Positions 1-9,428 of a stretch of DNA of 64,000 nucleotides are shown here, one piece after another. Position numbers and translations under genes: made by a program. The stretch spans positions 124,001 through 188,000 of the forward strand of contig NZ_JAIGYQ010000001.1 in assembly GCF_019711685.1 (NCBI RefSeq), written 5' to 3'. The number at the start of each line of letters is the position of its first letter. The first letter of the stretch is position 1. The notes beneath the pieces are model-generated. The model made no database searches, was not told the DNA's origin, and saw only the letters and a program-made list of their open reading frames with translations. The stretch comes from Helicobacter turcicus. GTDB lineage: Bacteria > Campylobacterota > Campylobacteria > Campylobacterales > Helicobacteraceae.

Positions 1-2
1 AA

Positions 3-491
3 TCACCACCTACGCAACTTCTAGTTTCTTTTGCACTGATTTTAACAATGTTTATCATGGAACCTGTGGCAAAAGAGGGTTATGAGATAGGTGTAAAACC
101 TTATATTGCAAAAGAGATTTCGTATGATGAAGCATTTTTGCGCACTTCTCAACCTTTTAAGGATTTTATGATCCGTAACACGCGCCCTAAAGATTTGGCT
201 CTATTTTATAGGATTCGTAATCTTGAAAATCCCCAAACCGCACAAGATGTCCCTTTAACCATTGCTTTACCAGCATTTATTATTAGCGAAATGAAAACGG
301 CATTTCAAATTGGATTTCTATTGTATCTGCCATTTTTAGTAATTGATATGGTGATTAGCTCTATTTTGATGGCAATGGGAATGATGATGTTGCCACCAAC
401 AATGATTTCCCTACCATTTAAGATCCTAATTTTTATTTTAGTAGATGGTTTTAATCTTTTGACAATGAATTTAGTACAGAGTTTTCGGTAG
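3..491 (+). CDS. fliP: Flagellar export gate protein FliP (C-terminal part; 5' end outside window)
   Basis: FliP is a membrane subunit of the FliPQR gate of the flagellar type III export apparatus. The reading frame is open from the first bases of the window, so the gene starts upstream and about 162 C-terminal residues are visible. They include the conserved stretch near the end in which a MGMMMLPP segment is followed by ISLPFK and a final hydrophobic helix, characteristic of FliP. Two strongly hydrophobic segments lie in the last 70 residues. The stop codon is two bases before the trmA start, so the two genes are probably co-transcribed. The family assignment is secure; the N-terminus cannot be judged. 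Confidence 0.93.
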   Translation, partial: SPPTQLLVSFALILTMFIMEPVAKEGYEIGVKPYIAKEISYDEAFLRTSQPFKDFMIRNTRPKDLALFYRIRNLENPQTAQDVPLTIALPAFIISEMKTAFQIGFLLYLPFLVIDMVISSILMAMGMMMLPPTMISLPFKILIFILVDGFNLLTMNLVQSFR

Positions 492-493
492 CA

Positions 494-1600
494 ATGGCGC
501 TAGTTTGTGAATTTTTAGATAGATGTGGAGGCTGCGTTGACATCACATTGGAATCTAAAATCAATTTAGCTTCAAATCTACTAGACATTAGAGACTTTCA
601 AGTTTTTAAAAGCATGGAATCCAACTTTAGAGCACGTGCAGAACTTGGAATCTACCACAATGGAGATAAAATCTCTTACACAATGCACGGAGTTAAGGAA
701 CGTTTTGTAAAAATTAAAAATTGTCAAAATCTCTTACCAAATATTCAAAAAACACTGCCTGTTCTTTTGAATATTCTAAATTCTTTGGAATTTAATACAT
801 TTAAGATGCGTTTATTTAGTCTAGAGATTCTTGCAAATCAAAATAATGCCTTGCTTTTAACTCTTATTTATCACAGAAAGTTAGAAGAATCTTGGCTTTT
901 GGACGCAAGAAAATTGCAAACATCCCTAAAAGAGATTTTGGGGTTTCATTTTGAAATCATTGGTAGGTCTCGTGGTGTGAAACTAGTTGTGGAGGATGAT
1001 TATTTAGTGGAGTCTTTAGAAGTTTCAGGAAAGAAATTCTACTACCGCTATGATGAGGGTGCTTTTACGCAACCTAATGTCGCAATTAATCAAAAGATGA
1101 TTACTTGGGTGTTAGAGCACTTAAAACATGGTGGGGATTTGCTAGAAATGTATTGTGGTTGTGGGAATTTTACGATTCCACTATCTTTTAACTTTGATAA
1201 AATTCTAGCCACTGAGATTTCTAAGATTTCAATAAATGCCTTGAGGTTTGCTTGTGAAAAAAATCAAATCAAAAACATTCATTTTGCGAGATTAAGTGGA
1301 GCAGAGTGCATAGAAGCCTTAAATAAAACAAGGAAGTTTAATCGTCTAAAAGGCATTGATTTAAACACATTTAATTTTGGTAGTGTTTTTGTGGATCCTC
1401 CACGCTCTGGGCTTGGAGTAGAAGCGTGTGAGTTCCTAAAGCACTTTAAACAAATTATTTATATCTCTTGTAACCCACAAACGCTTGCGCAAGATTTAGA
1501 AATCCTAAAACAAACACATTGTATTAAACACATAGCATTCTTTGACCAGTTTCCCCATACAAAACATTTAGAATCTGGAGTAATTTTGGAGAAAATCTGA
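494..1600 (+). CDS. trmA: tRNA (uracil-5-)-methyltransferase
   Basis: Predicted to methylate U54 of tRNA to ribothymidine with S-adenosylmethionine. In the 368-residue protein the AdoMet-binding motif YCGCGNFT is at about 220-227, FTQPN at 191-195, DPPR at 301-304, and the nucleophilic Cys lies in ISCNP (C326). The HLE near residue 360 fits the catalytic Glu. The length equals that of short TrmA proteins, and there is no N-terminal TRAM domain as in RumA/RlmD. It follows fliP by two bases and is followed by 335 bases without a gene, so it is probably the last gene of its transcript. TrmA is favoured over RlmC/D because of the length and missing TRAM domain. Confidence 0.93.
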   Translation: MALVCEFLDRCGGCVDITLESKINLASNLLDIRDFQVFKSMESNFRARAELGIYHNGDKISYTMHGVKERFVKIKNCQNLLPNIQKTLPVLLNILNSLEFNTFKMRLFSLEILANQNNALLLTLIYHRKLEESWLLDARKLQTSLKEILGFHFEIIGRSRGVKLVVEDDYLVESLEVSGKKFYYRYDEGAFTQPNVAINQKMITWVLEHLKHGGDLLEMYCGCGNFTIPLSFNFDKILATEISKISINALRFACEKNQIKNIHFARLSGAECIEALNKTRKFNRLKGIDLNTFNFGSVFVDPPRSGLGVEACEFLKHFKQIIYISCNPQTLAQDLEILKQTHCIKHIAFFDQFPHTKHLESGVILEKI

Positions 1601-1911
1601 AATCTTTTGGTGAGTATACTAAAGTTAGCTTGATAATTTAAAGTATTTTTTTGGGTTTAGGATTCCTTGTGGCAAGAGAATTAAAATAAGAATATTAAGA
1701 GCAAGTTTAAAAATACTTTATTAGCAAACTTAATAATTTTTATTGCAGAATTTATTAGGAAATAGGAGAAAAATGTACTTTTAAGGTGAAATTACTTTAA
1801 ATTTTATTGTTGCAAATTTATGTATTACAGACAGTGTTTAAAAGAAAACTGATTGTTCCTTGTTATTCTTGATATTTTAAAAGAATGATTTTTAGGTATC
1901 TCACCCTTATT
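1601..1911. other. Intergenic stretch without a recognisable gene
   Basis: About 310 very AT-rich bases lie between the convergent ends of trmA and nhaA. I find no open frame with a ribosome binding site, no tRNA-like fold and no repeat. The only clear structure is the hairpin at its right edge (1912-1936). Confidence 0.6.
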
Positions 1912-1936
1912 AACTAAGAGCTTTTAGCTCTTAGTT
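1912..1936 (-). terminator. Hairpin at the nhaA 3' end
   Basis: A perfect 10-bp stem (AACTAAGAGC pairing with GCTCTTAGTT) closes a 5-base loop and reaches the last base of the nhaA stop codon. No strong U-tract follows on the minus strand, so it may be a weak or 3'-stabilising hairpin rather than a classical intrinsic terminator. Confidence 0.5.
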
Positions 1937-3261
1937 TAATGGTGCGTAACTTTATCACGGACAAGAAAAAATATACTTCCTAAGATTCCAGCAGTTAAAG
2001 AGGCAATCAGGATAGAGATTTTAGCAACATCAGTTGCAATAAGTGCATGTTCTCCTGAAAAAGCAAGATTTGTTACAAACATTGACATTGTAAAACCAAT
2101 TCCACCTAATGCACCTGCTCCAAAGATTTCTACCCAAGTTACACCATTTGGACGTGCTGCGATTCCTAATTTTTCGGCTAAAAAAGTGAATAAAAAGATT
2201 CCAATTGGCTTTCCAACAACTAATCCTAAAAAGATTCCAAGAAACACATAATCTACACTAAAATCAATATTAGAACCAATGGTAACCCCAGCATTCGCAA
2301 AAGCAAAAATTGGCATAATCACAAAGCTACTATAAGGGGCAAGTGTGTGTTCTAGGCGCAAAAGTGGATTTTGCACAGCATTTTTGTGATTGCCAATTTC
2401 GCTTAATGCATGGATTTGTTCGTTTTGCAAAAGGATTCCATATTTTTCCTTTTCAGCTTCTTTGAAATTGTCGACGATTTTTGTGATTTTTTCCATAAAG
2501 CTCATTGTGTCAATTTTTGGTGCAACTGGAATCGTAAATGCAAGCACAACAGCTGCAATTGTTGCATGCACACCACAACTATGCACAGCAATCCATAAAA
2601 ATACACCCAAAATCATATAAGGTGTGAGTGCTTTGATACCTAGGCGATTTAGAATAAGTAGTAGCACTACAATTCCAGCAGACACACCAAGCCAAGCAAA
2701 AGAGATTCCGCTAGAGTAGAATAGGGCAATTACGATGATTGCGCCTAAGTCATCTGCGACTGCAAGGGAAACTAAAAAGACTTTCACAGAAACTGAAACA
2801 CGTTTGCCAAGAGTGGCTAAAACCCCGAGCGCAAAGGCAATATCTGTTGCCATTGGAATCCCAAATCCATGCTCTGAAGGTGTTCCCCCATTTAGTGTAA
2901 AATAAATAACTCCCGGACCTACCATTCCCCCAAGTGCTGCAATAATAGGCAATGCTGCACGCTTAAACCCTGCAAGTTCACCAAAAAGCACTTCGCGCTT
3001 AATCTCTAAACCCACTACCAAAAAGAAAAACGCCATTAAGACATCATTAATCCAATGCTCTAAGCTCATTCCAATAAAACTACCATTAACGCTAAAGCCA
3101 AATTTCGTCTTCCAAAGTGCAGCATACGCCTCACTTAATGGGGAGTTTGCGACAATCATCGCTAAAACTGCACAACAAAGTAGTAAGATACCAGCGAAAG
3201 ATTCGCTTTGCGTGATCTTGCTAAGTGTAACCAAAAAGCCACTTTTATTTTCCGCTTTCAT
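1936..3261 (-). CDS. nhaA: Na+/H+ antiporter NhaA
   Basis: Inner-membrane electrogenic sodium/proton antiporter for pH and sodium homeostasis. The 441-residue protein is almost entirely hydrophobic helices and keeps the functional acidic residues: the Asp of ATDIAFALG and the paired Asp of VADDLGAI, matching D133, D163 and D164 of the E. coli protein. A long hydrophilic insert in the middle (rich in K and E, around residues 250-300) is also seen in Helicobacter NhaA as far as I recall. The start is the ATG at 3261, preceded by an AAGGAG site. It begins 8 bases after the addA stop, so it probably shares that transcript. A hairpin overlaps the stop codon. Confidence 0.95.
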   Translation of the reverse strand: MKAENKSGFLVTLSKITQSESFAGILLLCCAVLAMIVANSPLSEAYAALWKTKFGFSVNGSFIGMSLEHWINDVLMAFFFLVVGLEIKREVLFGELAGFKRAALPIIAALGGMVGPGVIYFTLNGGTPSEHGFGIPMATDIAFALGVLATLGKRVSVSVKVFLVSLAVADDLGAIIVIALFYSSGISFAWLGVSAGIVVLLLILNRLGIKALTPYMILGVFLWIAVHSCGVHATIAAVVLAFTIPVAPKIDTMSFMEKITKIVDNFKEAEKEKYGILLQNEQIHALSEIGNHKNAVQNPLLRLEHTLAPYSSFVIMPIFAFANAGVTIGSNIDFSVDYVFLGIFLGLVVGKPIGIFLFTFLAEKLGIAARPNGVTWVEIFGAGALGGIGFTMSMFVTNLAFSGEHALIATDVAKISILIASLTAGILGSIFFLVRDKVTHH

Positions 3262-3269
3262 ACTTCTCC

Positions 3270-6074
3270 TTATGTAACTTCAATTAGTTTTCCTTCTTGC
3301 TCTTCTCTGGTGTAAAAAACATAACCATAGGTTTCTTTCTTTAGCATTTGACGCACAGATTCCATATATTCGCGCACTTGTATTGCGTGGGATGCATCAG
3401 GCACACCACTTTTATAATCTACAATCCAAGCGGAATCTTCCCCCACAATTAAAAGATCTAAGCGTTTTTGTTTGCCATTTGACAAAAAAGGAATTTCACA
3501 TTTTACCTTTCCTTTAGCTACAATTTCAATAAAATTTTGATTTTTTAAGACTAAATTACTACGCAAAACAATTTTTTCCAATTCTTTAAAATCTAAATAA
3601 AATCCAACTTTATTATTTAAAATTTCTAAGAGTAGAGTATCATTTAATCTAAGCTTTAATTTCTGCTCCATTGCAAAATGTAGGGCGATTCCATAATAAA
3701 TGCCTTTTAGATTTTGTCCTGCTAAGTTTTGTGTAGAATCAGAAGTTTGAATGTCTTTTTGACGCCCTTGATTTTCTAGGCTAAATTTTTCTTTTATGAT
3801 ATTGTTAAATTCTAGATTCTGTGTGGTGGTATTAAAATCTTGAGGAGTTATTTTAGGAGATATGCTTGATGTTTCTAGGATTCCGCAAGTGGAATCTTCT
3901 AAATTCAAATCCGCAAATGCACCCTTTTGGTTGAGTTTTAAAATGTGCATTGTAGTTTTTGCACGCGTTAAGGCAACATAGAGTTGATGCTTTAAATCCT
4001 TTGTCTCTTCTGCTTTTTCTTTATTTAAGGCATTTTTATATACAGAATCTAAACTTTTGCGCACAGGGTTACTTGTTTGAAAAATGCGCTCAATATCCAC
4101 ACCATTTTCTTTAAATTCAAAAAATACCTTATAATTTTGTGTATTACTACGATTTGCCTTATCTACAATTAGAACATTTTCAAACTCTAGCCCTTTAGAT
4201 TTATGAATAGTCATAATGCGAATTCCAGAAAAATCACTAGATACTATATCTAAAGACTGCTTTTGGATATTTTCTAAAAGGTCTGTAATACTAGAGTATT
4301 CCAATGTAGATTCTAGGAATTTTTTCGCACTTAAACTCGCAATATTGTAACGTTCCATTATTTTTAAAATCAATTGTGCTGGAGTTTTTGAGCTTTGAAG
4401 GCTTTGCAAGAAGACCTCAAATGTAGAATCACATTCCAAACCCAAAAGCATAAAAAACGCATTTTTATAAAGTATATTTTGCGTGATAATATATTTTAGA
4501 AGCTCTAAAATCGCGCGTACTTCGTTATGATTTATAAGCTTTGCGCTTGTATCAATAACAACTTTATAGTTTTGTTCTTGTAAAAGTTGTGCTAGTTCCA
4601 CGACAGCCTTGTTGTCAAATACTAAAATGGCAATGGCGTCGTCTTTAATTTTTAATGCTTTAAGCTCTTGTAAAGATTCTAATACACCATTATAAAGCGT
4701 GTCTTTTTCATAGCTTTTTACACTTACAAATCCTATGTTTTTAGACATTGGAGTTTGGGGAATAAAATCCTCTATTATGCCTTGAAATGTGCGATTGACA
4801 AATTTAACAACATTAATAGCACTGCGATAATTAAATTCTAAATTTGAGTGCTCCATTCCAGCACTTGCAATTTTGAAAAGTTTTGGATTTCCACCACGGA
4901 AGCGGTAAATGGATTGTTTTACATCTCCCACATAAAAGAAACTACGTGTAAAATTTTTTTGCCCAACTCCCGCCTTTATTTCATCAATAAGTGGTTTTAA
5001 GATAGCATATTGCAAAATGCTTGTGTCTTGAAACTCATCAATTAAAATATGGCTAAGTGTGCTATCGAGTCTAAAATATAAGAAATCTTTGCTAATTAAA
5101 TCCTCTCTTAAGAGCGTATAAACCTTAGAAGCCACAGCATTAAAGCTAAGACAATTATTTTCCCTATAATAGTGTTCTTTAGCCTCCAAAAAATGCTGAA
5201 ATATTGTATAAAGCACTCTTAAGTATTGTGATTCTTTTTTTTGCAAGGCACTAGCTACGCATTCTTTTAGCCTCTCAAAATCCTCTTGTTTAAAAGGCAC
5301 TTTAGAAAAACCTTTATATTCTTGTAAAGTTGTTTTTGTGAGCCAAGTTTTACCCTTATCTAGCAAGCCTTTAAAATCATTAAATTTTAGACTCTCTGCT
5401 TCTTTTTGAGAAAAATCAAAATAAGTGCTTTGTATTTTTTGAGCATATTCTAACGCTTTTGTTTCAAAATCAATTTGAGATTCCATAATATTTTTAACAA
5501 AAAGCTCACGTTTTAAACTCTCTTTAAAAGCATCTAAAAACACACAAAGATCCAATATAGAATCTAAACCTTGACGTTCACTAAAGCAAAGATTTATAGT
5601 ATTTTGAAATGCGGAATCCTCTAAACGTTTTAAAAAAATCTCACAAATGGAATCCAAATTTTCACTCTGAAGCTCAAAATCGTATTCTACACCCACATAC
5701 CAGCAAAAATTCTTTAAAATCTTTTGAAAAAACGCATCAATGGTGGTAATTTTTAAATCTTGACGTAAAAATTCGTGGTATGTGTGGTGGATTTTATCTG
5801 CTATAGCTACCCAATCCTGCTCTTGCATGTTATCATTTATAGGAATAAGCTCAAGTTTTTTTATATATTCTTTATTAAATTTATTATAGTAAAGTTCTTC
5901 AAGATTATATGTAATGCGCTCTTCCATCTCCTTTGCAGCTTTTTTGGTAAAGGTTAAAGTTAAGATATTTGAAGGTTTTGCGCCCAGCAATAAAAGGTAT
6001 AAATAGCGCTTTGTGAGTTGATAAGTTTTCCCACTCCCAGCACTTGCGCTTAACGATAATAACGGATATTGCAT
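3270..6074 (-). CDS. addA: AddA-type helicase-nuclease (RecB-like recombination protein)
   Basis: Superfamily 1 helicase with a C-terminal nuclease, the AddA/RecB-like subunit of the double-strand-break repair enzyme. Visible motifs, in order: Walker A SASAGSGKT near residue 10, TLTFTKKAAKEM (Ia), LIDEFQDTS (II), GDVKQSIYRFRGG (III), FNYRSA (IV), TIHKSKGLEFENV (V), LYVALTRAK (VI), then a RecB-family nuclease motif with VDYKSG near the C-terminus. I place the start at the ATG at 6074 (934 residues), because a GGAG site sits just upstream and a longer frame would run into the divergent cbpA gene. AddB is not in this window. nhaA follows after 8 bases. Confidence 0.85.
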   Translation of the reverse strand: MQYPLLSLSASAGSGKTYQLTKRYLYLLLLGAKPSNILTLTFTKKAAKEMEERITYNLEELYYNKFNKEYIKKLELIPINDNMQEQDWVAIADKIHHTYHEFLRQDLKITTIDAFFQKILKNFCWYVGVEYDFELQSENLDSICEIFLKRLEDSAFQNTINLCFSERQGLDSILDLCVFLDAFKESLKRELFVKNIMESQIDFETKALEYAQKIQSTYFDFSQKEAESLKFNDFKGLLDKGKTWLTKTTLQEYKGFSKVPFKQEDFERLKECVASALQKKESQYLRVLYTIFQHFLEAKEHYYRENNCLSFNAVASKVYTLLREDLISKDFLYFRLDSTLSHILIDEFQDTSILQYAILKPLIDEIKAGVGQKNFTRSFFYVGDVKQSIYRFRGGNPKLFKIASAGMEHSNLEFNYRSAINVVKFVNRTFQGIIEDFIPQTPMSKNIGFVSVKSYEKDTLYNGVLESLQELKALKIKDDAIAILVFDNKAVVELAQLLQEQNYKVVIDTSAKLINHNEVRAILELLKYIITQNILYKNAFFMLLGLECDSTFEVFLQSLQSSKTPAQLILKIMERYNIASLSAKKFLESTLEYSSITDLLENIQKQSLDIVSSDFSGIRIMTIHKSKGLEFENVLIVDKANRSNTQNYKVFFEFKENGVDIERIFQTSNPVRKSLDSVYKNALNKEKAEETKDLKHQLYVALTRAKTTMHILKLNQKGAFADLNLEDSTCGILETSSISPKITPQDFNTTTQNLEFNNIIKEKFSLENQGRQKDIQTSDSTQNLAGQNLKGIYYGIALHFAMEQKLKLRLNDTLLLEILNNKVGFYLDFKELEKIVLRSNLVLKNQNFIEIVAKGKVKCEIPFLSNGKQKRLDLLIVGEDSAWIVDYKSGVPDASHAIQVREYMESVRQMLKKETYGYVFYTREEQEGKLIEVT

Positions 6075-6129
6075 AACTATCTCCAAAAAATCGGAATTAT
6101 AACATTTTAAAAAAGTAAAATAAAGTTGA

Positions 6130-6159
6130 TTGACATAAACTAAAGAATTATAATATAAT
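6130..6159 (+). promoter_or_regulatory. Vegetative promoter of cbpA-hspR
   Basis: TTGACA at 6130-6135 and TATAAT at 6154-6159 are separated by 18 bases (another TATAAT overlaps at 6149-6154). The cbpA ATG is about 35 bases downstream. I saw no clear HspR-type (HAIR) inverted repeat here. Confidence 0.6.
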
Positions 6160-6193
6160 ATACTAAAAGTTATACATTTTTCAAGGAAAATAA

Positions 6194-7054
6194 ATGTCAA
6201 AAAGTCTATATGAAACATTGGAAGTCTCGCAAAATGCAAGTGCAGATGAGATTAAAAAGTCTTATCGTCGCCTTGCACGCAAATATCATCCCGACATTAA
6301 CAAAGAGTCTGGAGCAGAAGAAAAATTTAAAGAAATTAATGCTGCCTATGAAATTTTAAGTGATGAAAATAAACGTAAGCAATACGATCAATTTGGCGAT
6401 TCTATGTTTGGAGGACAGAATTTTCATGATTTTACACGCTCTCATGGTGGTGTAAATTTAGATGATATTCTTAGTCAGATTTTTGGAGGAGGTTTTTCTC
6501 AAAATGGTTTTGATAGCTCTAGTTTTGGAGATTTTAGTGGATTTAGGAGTGCAAGAAGTCCAAATCTTGATATAAATGCACAAATTACGATTCCATTTAC
6601 AACTGCACTTTTAGGCGGTTTGCATAATGTCAATATTCAAAGTAACAGCTATGATATTAAAATTCCAGCTGGGGTGAGAAGTGGAGAAACTATTCGTCTA
6701 AAGGGTAAGGGAAATAATGTCGGAGGGCAGAGTGGGGATTTGCTATTAAAAGTTAGTGTTGCTCCCCATCCGCAATATATACAAGAAGGAGATAATCTTA
6801 CAATGCGTTTTGATGTGCCACTGAAGATTGCGTTATTTGGGGGAAAAGTGGAAATTGAAACATTGCGCAAAACTATTACACTAAAAGTGCCAAAAAACAC
6901 CAAAAATACCCAACGATTCCGAGTTAAAGAGCTTGGAGGTTATAATCGCAAAAGTAAAACTTATGGCGACTTGTATTTAGAGGCAAATGTCGTGCTTCCT
7001 GATAGTGATGCGCTACCTGAGGCACTAAAAGAAGCTTTGGAGAAATATTTATAA
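6194..7054 (+). CDS. cbpA: DnaJ-class co-chaperone CbpA
   Basis: A 286-residue J-domain protein: the N-terminal J domain carries the HPD motif (KYHPDINK), a Gly/Phe-rich stretch follows at about 75-115, and two C-terminal substrate-binding domains end the protein. The cysteine zinc-finger region of DnaJ is absent, which makes it a class II (CbpA-like) protein. It would stimulate DnaK and may bind curved DNA. It is followed after 9 bases by hspR, the same pair found next to each other in H. pylori, where HspR represses this operon and groESL. A strong promoter lies upstream, divergent from addA. Confidence 0.92.
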   Translation: MSKSLYETLEVSQNASADEIKKSYRRLARKYHPDINKESGAEEKFKEINAAYEILSDENKRKQYDQFGDSMFGGQNFHDFTRSHGGVNLDDILSQIFGGGFSQNGFDSSSFGDFSGFRSARSPNLDINAQITIPFTTALLGGLHNVNIQSNSYDIKIPAGVRSGETIRLKGKGNNVGGQSGDLLLKVSVAPHPQYIQEGDNLTMRFDVPLKIALFGGKVEIETLRKTITLKVPKNTKNTQRFRVKELGGYNRKSKTYGDLYLEANVVLPDSDALPEALKEALEKYL

Positions 7055-7063
7055 GGAGAAGTG

Positions 7064-7432
7064 ATGTATAGTTATGATGAGCCCGTTTATTTGATTAGTG
7101 TGGTAGCAAAAATTTTGTCCATTCATCCACAGACCTTGCGTCAATACGAACGTGAAGGGCTTGTGGAGCCGGGAAGAACAGATGGTAAAATGCGTTTGTA
7201 TTCTCAAAGAGATATTGATAAGATAAAAACAATTCTACGTTTAACTAGAGATTTAGGTGTGAATCTTGCAGGTGTGGATATTATTATGCGACTTAAAGAT
7301 AAGCTAGATGAGCAAGATAGAGAGATTGAAGAGTTGCGCCTAAATTTAGAAAAACTAAAAGTTAATCAACCTAGTAAATCGGTAGTTAAAAAGCAAAGCT
7401 CTTATGAAGTGATTATTTTTGAAAAATATTAG
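7064..7432 (+). CDS. hspR: Heat-shock repressor HspR (MerR family)
   Basis: MerR-family repressor of chaperone operons. The N-terminal winged helix contains the LRQYEREGLVEP segment with PQTLR before it, followed by a RLYSQRDI helix and a Glu/Lys-rich coiled coil at about 85-105. The ATG at 7064 is preferred over the GTG at 7061 because the AAGGAG site then has a 5-base spacer. In H. pylori HspR works with HrcA on groESL, and groEL lies at the far end of this window. Pairing with cbpA suggests autoregulation, but I could not identify an operator by eye. Confidence 0.9.
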   Translation: MYSYDEPVYLISVVAKILSIHPQTLRQYEREGLVEPGRTDGKMRLYSQRDIDKIKTILRLTRDLGVNLAGVDIIMRLKDKLDEQDREIEELRLNLEKLKVNQPSKSVVKKQSSYEVIIFEKY

Positions 7433-7654
7433 GGAGCAGAGGGATTGTAAAAATTCAAACATTGCTTACTTATAATTTGAGTATTTATTTAAATATCTGT
7501 TTTGCGCAGAGTTAGGGTATGCAGAATGGACACTTGAATCTTTTTTAAAGAAAATCTTATAGGGTTTTGAAATCTTTAAATTGTAAGAAAACTAAAACAA
7601 AAAGTTTTTTACTTTTACAAAATCTCCAAAAGCATAGAATCCGTTTTTACAACT

Positions 7655-8368
7655 TTATTGTTTGTTTTCCTCATCTAAAATAGGCTGAAGCTTGTAACCA
7701 AGCCGTGATTGGTTGCGGATTAGTTCATAATAAGTTTTGCGCCTAACGCCATTAATGTGCATTCGTAAAGAATCCATTGTCATCTGTTGCCCATTCCATA
7801 CTTTTTGGTGAAATTCCTCGTAGGTGACAGGATAGCCATTATTCTCTAGCAATAAATCTAAGATTCTGCATTCTCTATCGGTTAATTCAAATACTGCAAA
7901 TCCTTTTAGGATAGATTTATCACGACGACGGTAAGCAACACCTTGTCCGAGATTTATAACTTGTCCTTTGTTTAAATTCTTATTAATATTTAATAAAAGC
8001 ACAAAAAGCTCCTCTAAATCCACTGCTTTTTTAATAAGGGATGTAGCATTAAGTTTAACCATTTCTGCAATTTTTTCTTTATCGCTATAAGCTGTCATAA
8101 AGATTACGGGAATATTTGGATTGATTTTTCGCATACTTTTTACCATTGCGATTCCATCTAGCCTTCCATCAAGTTTTACATCTGTAATTACAATATCAAC
8201 CACTTCGTTTTTAAAATATTTTAACGCAAACTCACCTTTTTTTGCAGTAATGACTTTTTTACAATGGCGTTCAAGCGGAATCCTAAGTAAATCCAACGCA
8301 ACACAATCGTCCTCAACAATTAGTAAAGTCAATGCACTTAGTGGTTCTAATAATTCTAATGCTATCAT
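7655..8368 (-). CDS. Response regulator, OmpR-like receiver plus winged-helix output
   Basis: The 237-residue protein has an N-terminal receiver domain with the acidic pair at 20-21, phospho-acceptor Asp at 63, Thr92 and a conserved-position Lys at 113/114. It is joined to a C-terminal DNA-binding domain (about 150-230) of the OmpR/PhoB type with ELTDRECRILDLLLENNG and RRKT...GYKL elements. It would be a phosphorylation-controlled transcription factor. No histidine kinase is adjacent, so it is an orphan here. The regulon cannot be deduced from context. It is convergent with hspR. Confidence 0.82.
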   Translation of the reverse strand: MIALELLEPLSALTLLIVEDDCVALDLLRIPLERHCKKVITAKKGEFALKYFKNEVVDIVITDVKLDGRLDGIAMVKSMRKINPNIPVIFMTAYSDKEKIAEMVKLNATSLIKKAVDLEELFVLLLNINKNLNKGQVINLGQGVAYRRRDKSILKGFAVFELTDRECRILDLLLENNGYPVTYEEFHQKVWNGQQMTMDSLRMHINGVRRKTYYELIRNQSRLGYKLQPILDEENKQ

Positions 8369-8448
8369 ATTTCCCTATGTGTGCTTTTGATTAAAAGTTT
8401 AAGTTGATTATTGTATGCTATAAACATTAAAAACTAATTAAGTTTAGC

Positions 8449-8760
8449 TTAATTGCAAGGGCAAGTTTTGGTGCAATTTACACCAAAGGTTTTCATAAAC
8501 TCGCAATATAAACAACTTACGCTACGCTTGGTGCAAATAACTGGAACCTCTTTTTTCTTTGCAGCATTGCGGAATTTACGCATTGTGTTATGATTTAAAA
8601 AATTAGTAAGCATTACCAAACACTCAATATTTTGAGGTAAATCTTTGTGGTTAATACTTTCTTTTCTGCCATCCCAATGTGTGATTTTCTTACATCCTAA
8701 ATTTTTAAGCACTGCTTTAATAGGGGTAATTTCATCTCCACCAATTACCAAAACAGACAT
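8449..8760 (-). CDS. DUF2325 protein with a cysteine-rich C-terminus
   Basis: A 103-residue protein starting with MSVLVIGGD, typical of DUF2325, followed by a small Rossmann-like region. The C-terminus is cysteine-rich (C76, C83, C86, C96, C100, C102), suggesting metal, Fe-S or heme binding. The gene is divergent from fur, and a Fur-box-like sequence lies about 40 bases upstream of its start, so iron control is plausible. Its biochemical role is unknown to me; a redox- or metal-responsive function is an inference from the cysteines and the neighbour. Confidence 0.75.
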   Translation of the reverse strand: MSVLVIGGDEITPIKAVLKNLGCKKITHWDGRKESINHKDLPQNIECLVMLTNFLNHNTMRKFRNAAKKKEVPVICTKRSVSCLYCEFMKTFGVNCTKTCPCN

Positions 8761-8798
8761 TTTCTCTCCTTGTAAAGTTAGTTTAAGTAAATAAAAAA

Positions 8799-8818
8799 TG
8801 ATAATTGATATTAACTTA
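8799..8818. promoter_or_regulatory. Fur-box-like operator between fur and the DUF2325 gene
   Basis: TGATAATTGATATTAACTTA resembles the GATAAT-type Fur consensus. It closely matches a sequence upstream of feoA on the minus strand (17397-17415), where AAAAATGATAAT is followed by GAT and TTAA. It could serve both divergent genes. Confidence 0.5.
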
Positions 8819-8872
8819 AAGTAAAATAAAAACGATTCTTATTTTATCTTTGATTTATTACTTACTTTTTGC

Positions 8873-8878
8873 TACAAT
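8873..8878 (+). promoter_or_regulatory. Likely -10 element of fur
   Basis: TACAAT preceded by a T-rich run, 42 bases before the fur ATG. In this group -35 elements are weak and T-rich periodicity is common, so only the -10 is called. Confidence 0.45.
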
Positions 8879-8919
8879 AATTATTTCCAAGCGTAGAGCC
8901 GCATAGCAAAGGATTTTAA

Positions 8920-9381
8920 ATGAAAAAATATAAAGAATCTCTCAAAACGATTTTAGATAGGTTGCATTTGTCAATCAAAAAAAATAGTTTAAAAAGCTCC
9001 AAACAAAGAGAGTTAATTTTAAAAGTAATTTATGAGGATGGCGGACATCTAAGTCCTGAAGATATATTTACTATCATTAGAAAAACTTGCAAAAACACAA
9101 GCATTTCTTCTATTTATAGGATTCTGTCATTTCTAGAAAAAGAAGGTTTTGTAAGCTCCATTGAAGTAGATAAGAGTGGAAAGCGCTATGAAATCGCAAG
9201 CGGTTTGCACCATGATCATATTATTTGCTTGGAGTGTGGTAGGATTGAGGAATTTTGCAATGATGAGATTGAGAAGTTACAAGTTGATGTGGCAAAATCC
9301 TATAAAAGTAAGCTTGTGGGGCATGATATGATGCTATATGTGGTTTGCGAGGAATGCTTAAAAAAAGAGGGGCAAAACTAG
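8920..9381 (+). CDS. fur: Ferric uptake regulator Fur
   Basis: A 153-residue Fur-family metalloregulator. The N-terminal winged helix (SSKQRELILK to IYRILSFLEKEG) is followed by the metal-binding HHDH at 97-100 and two CxxC zinc motifs (C103/C106 and C143/C146), the arrangement of Helicobacter and Campylobacter Fur. The N-terminal extension before the winged helix also fits this group. It would repress iron-uptake genes in iron-replete cells; feoAB at 15-17 kb is an obvious target. A Fur-box-like sequence lies upstream, suggesting autoregulation. PerR is the alternative, but motif spacing and length favour Fur. Confidence 0.9.
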   Translation: MKKYKESLKTILDRLHLSIKKNSLKSSKQRELILKVIYEDGGHLSPEDIFTIIRKTCKNTSISSIYRILSFLEKEGFVSSIEVDKSGKRYEIASGLHHDHIICLECGRIEEFCNDEIEKLQVDVAKSYKSKLVGHDMMLYVVCEECLKKEGQN

Positions 9382-9428
9382 AATTCACATTTTTTGCCAC
9401 AATTACAATTTTTTAAAAGCTCACCGAC

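Noticed and set aside
6075-6239. 55-residue N-terminal extension of the AddA-type protein
   Set aside because: It would overlap the divergent cbpA start and promoter, lacks a ribosome binding site, and the helicase motif begins normally after the ATG at 6074.
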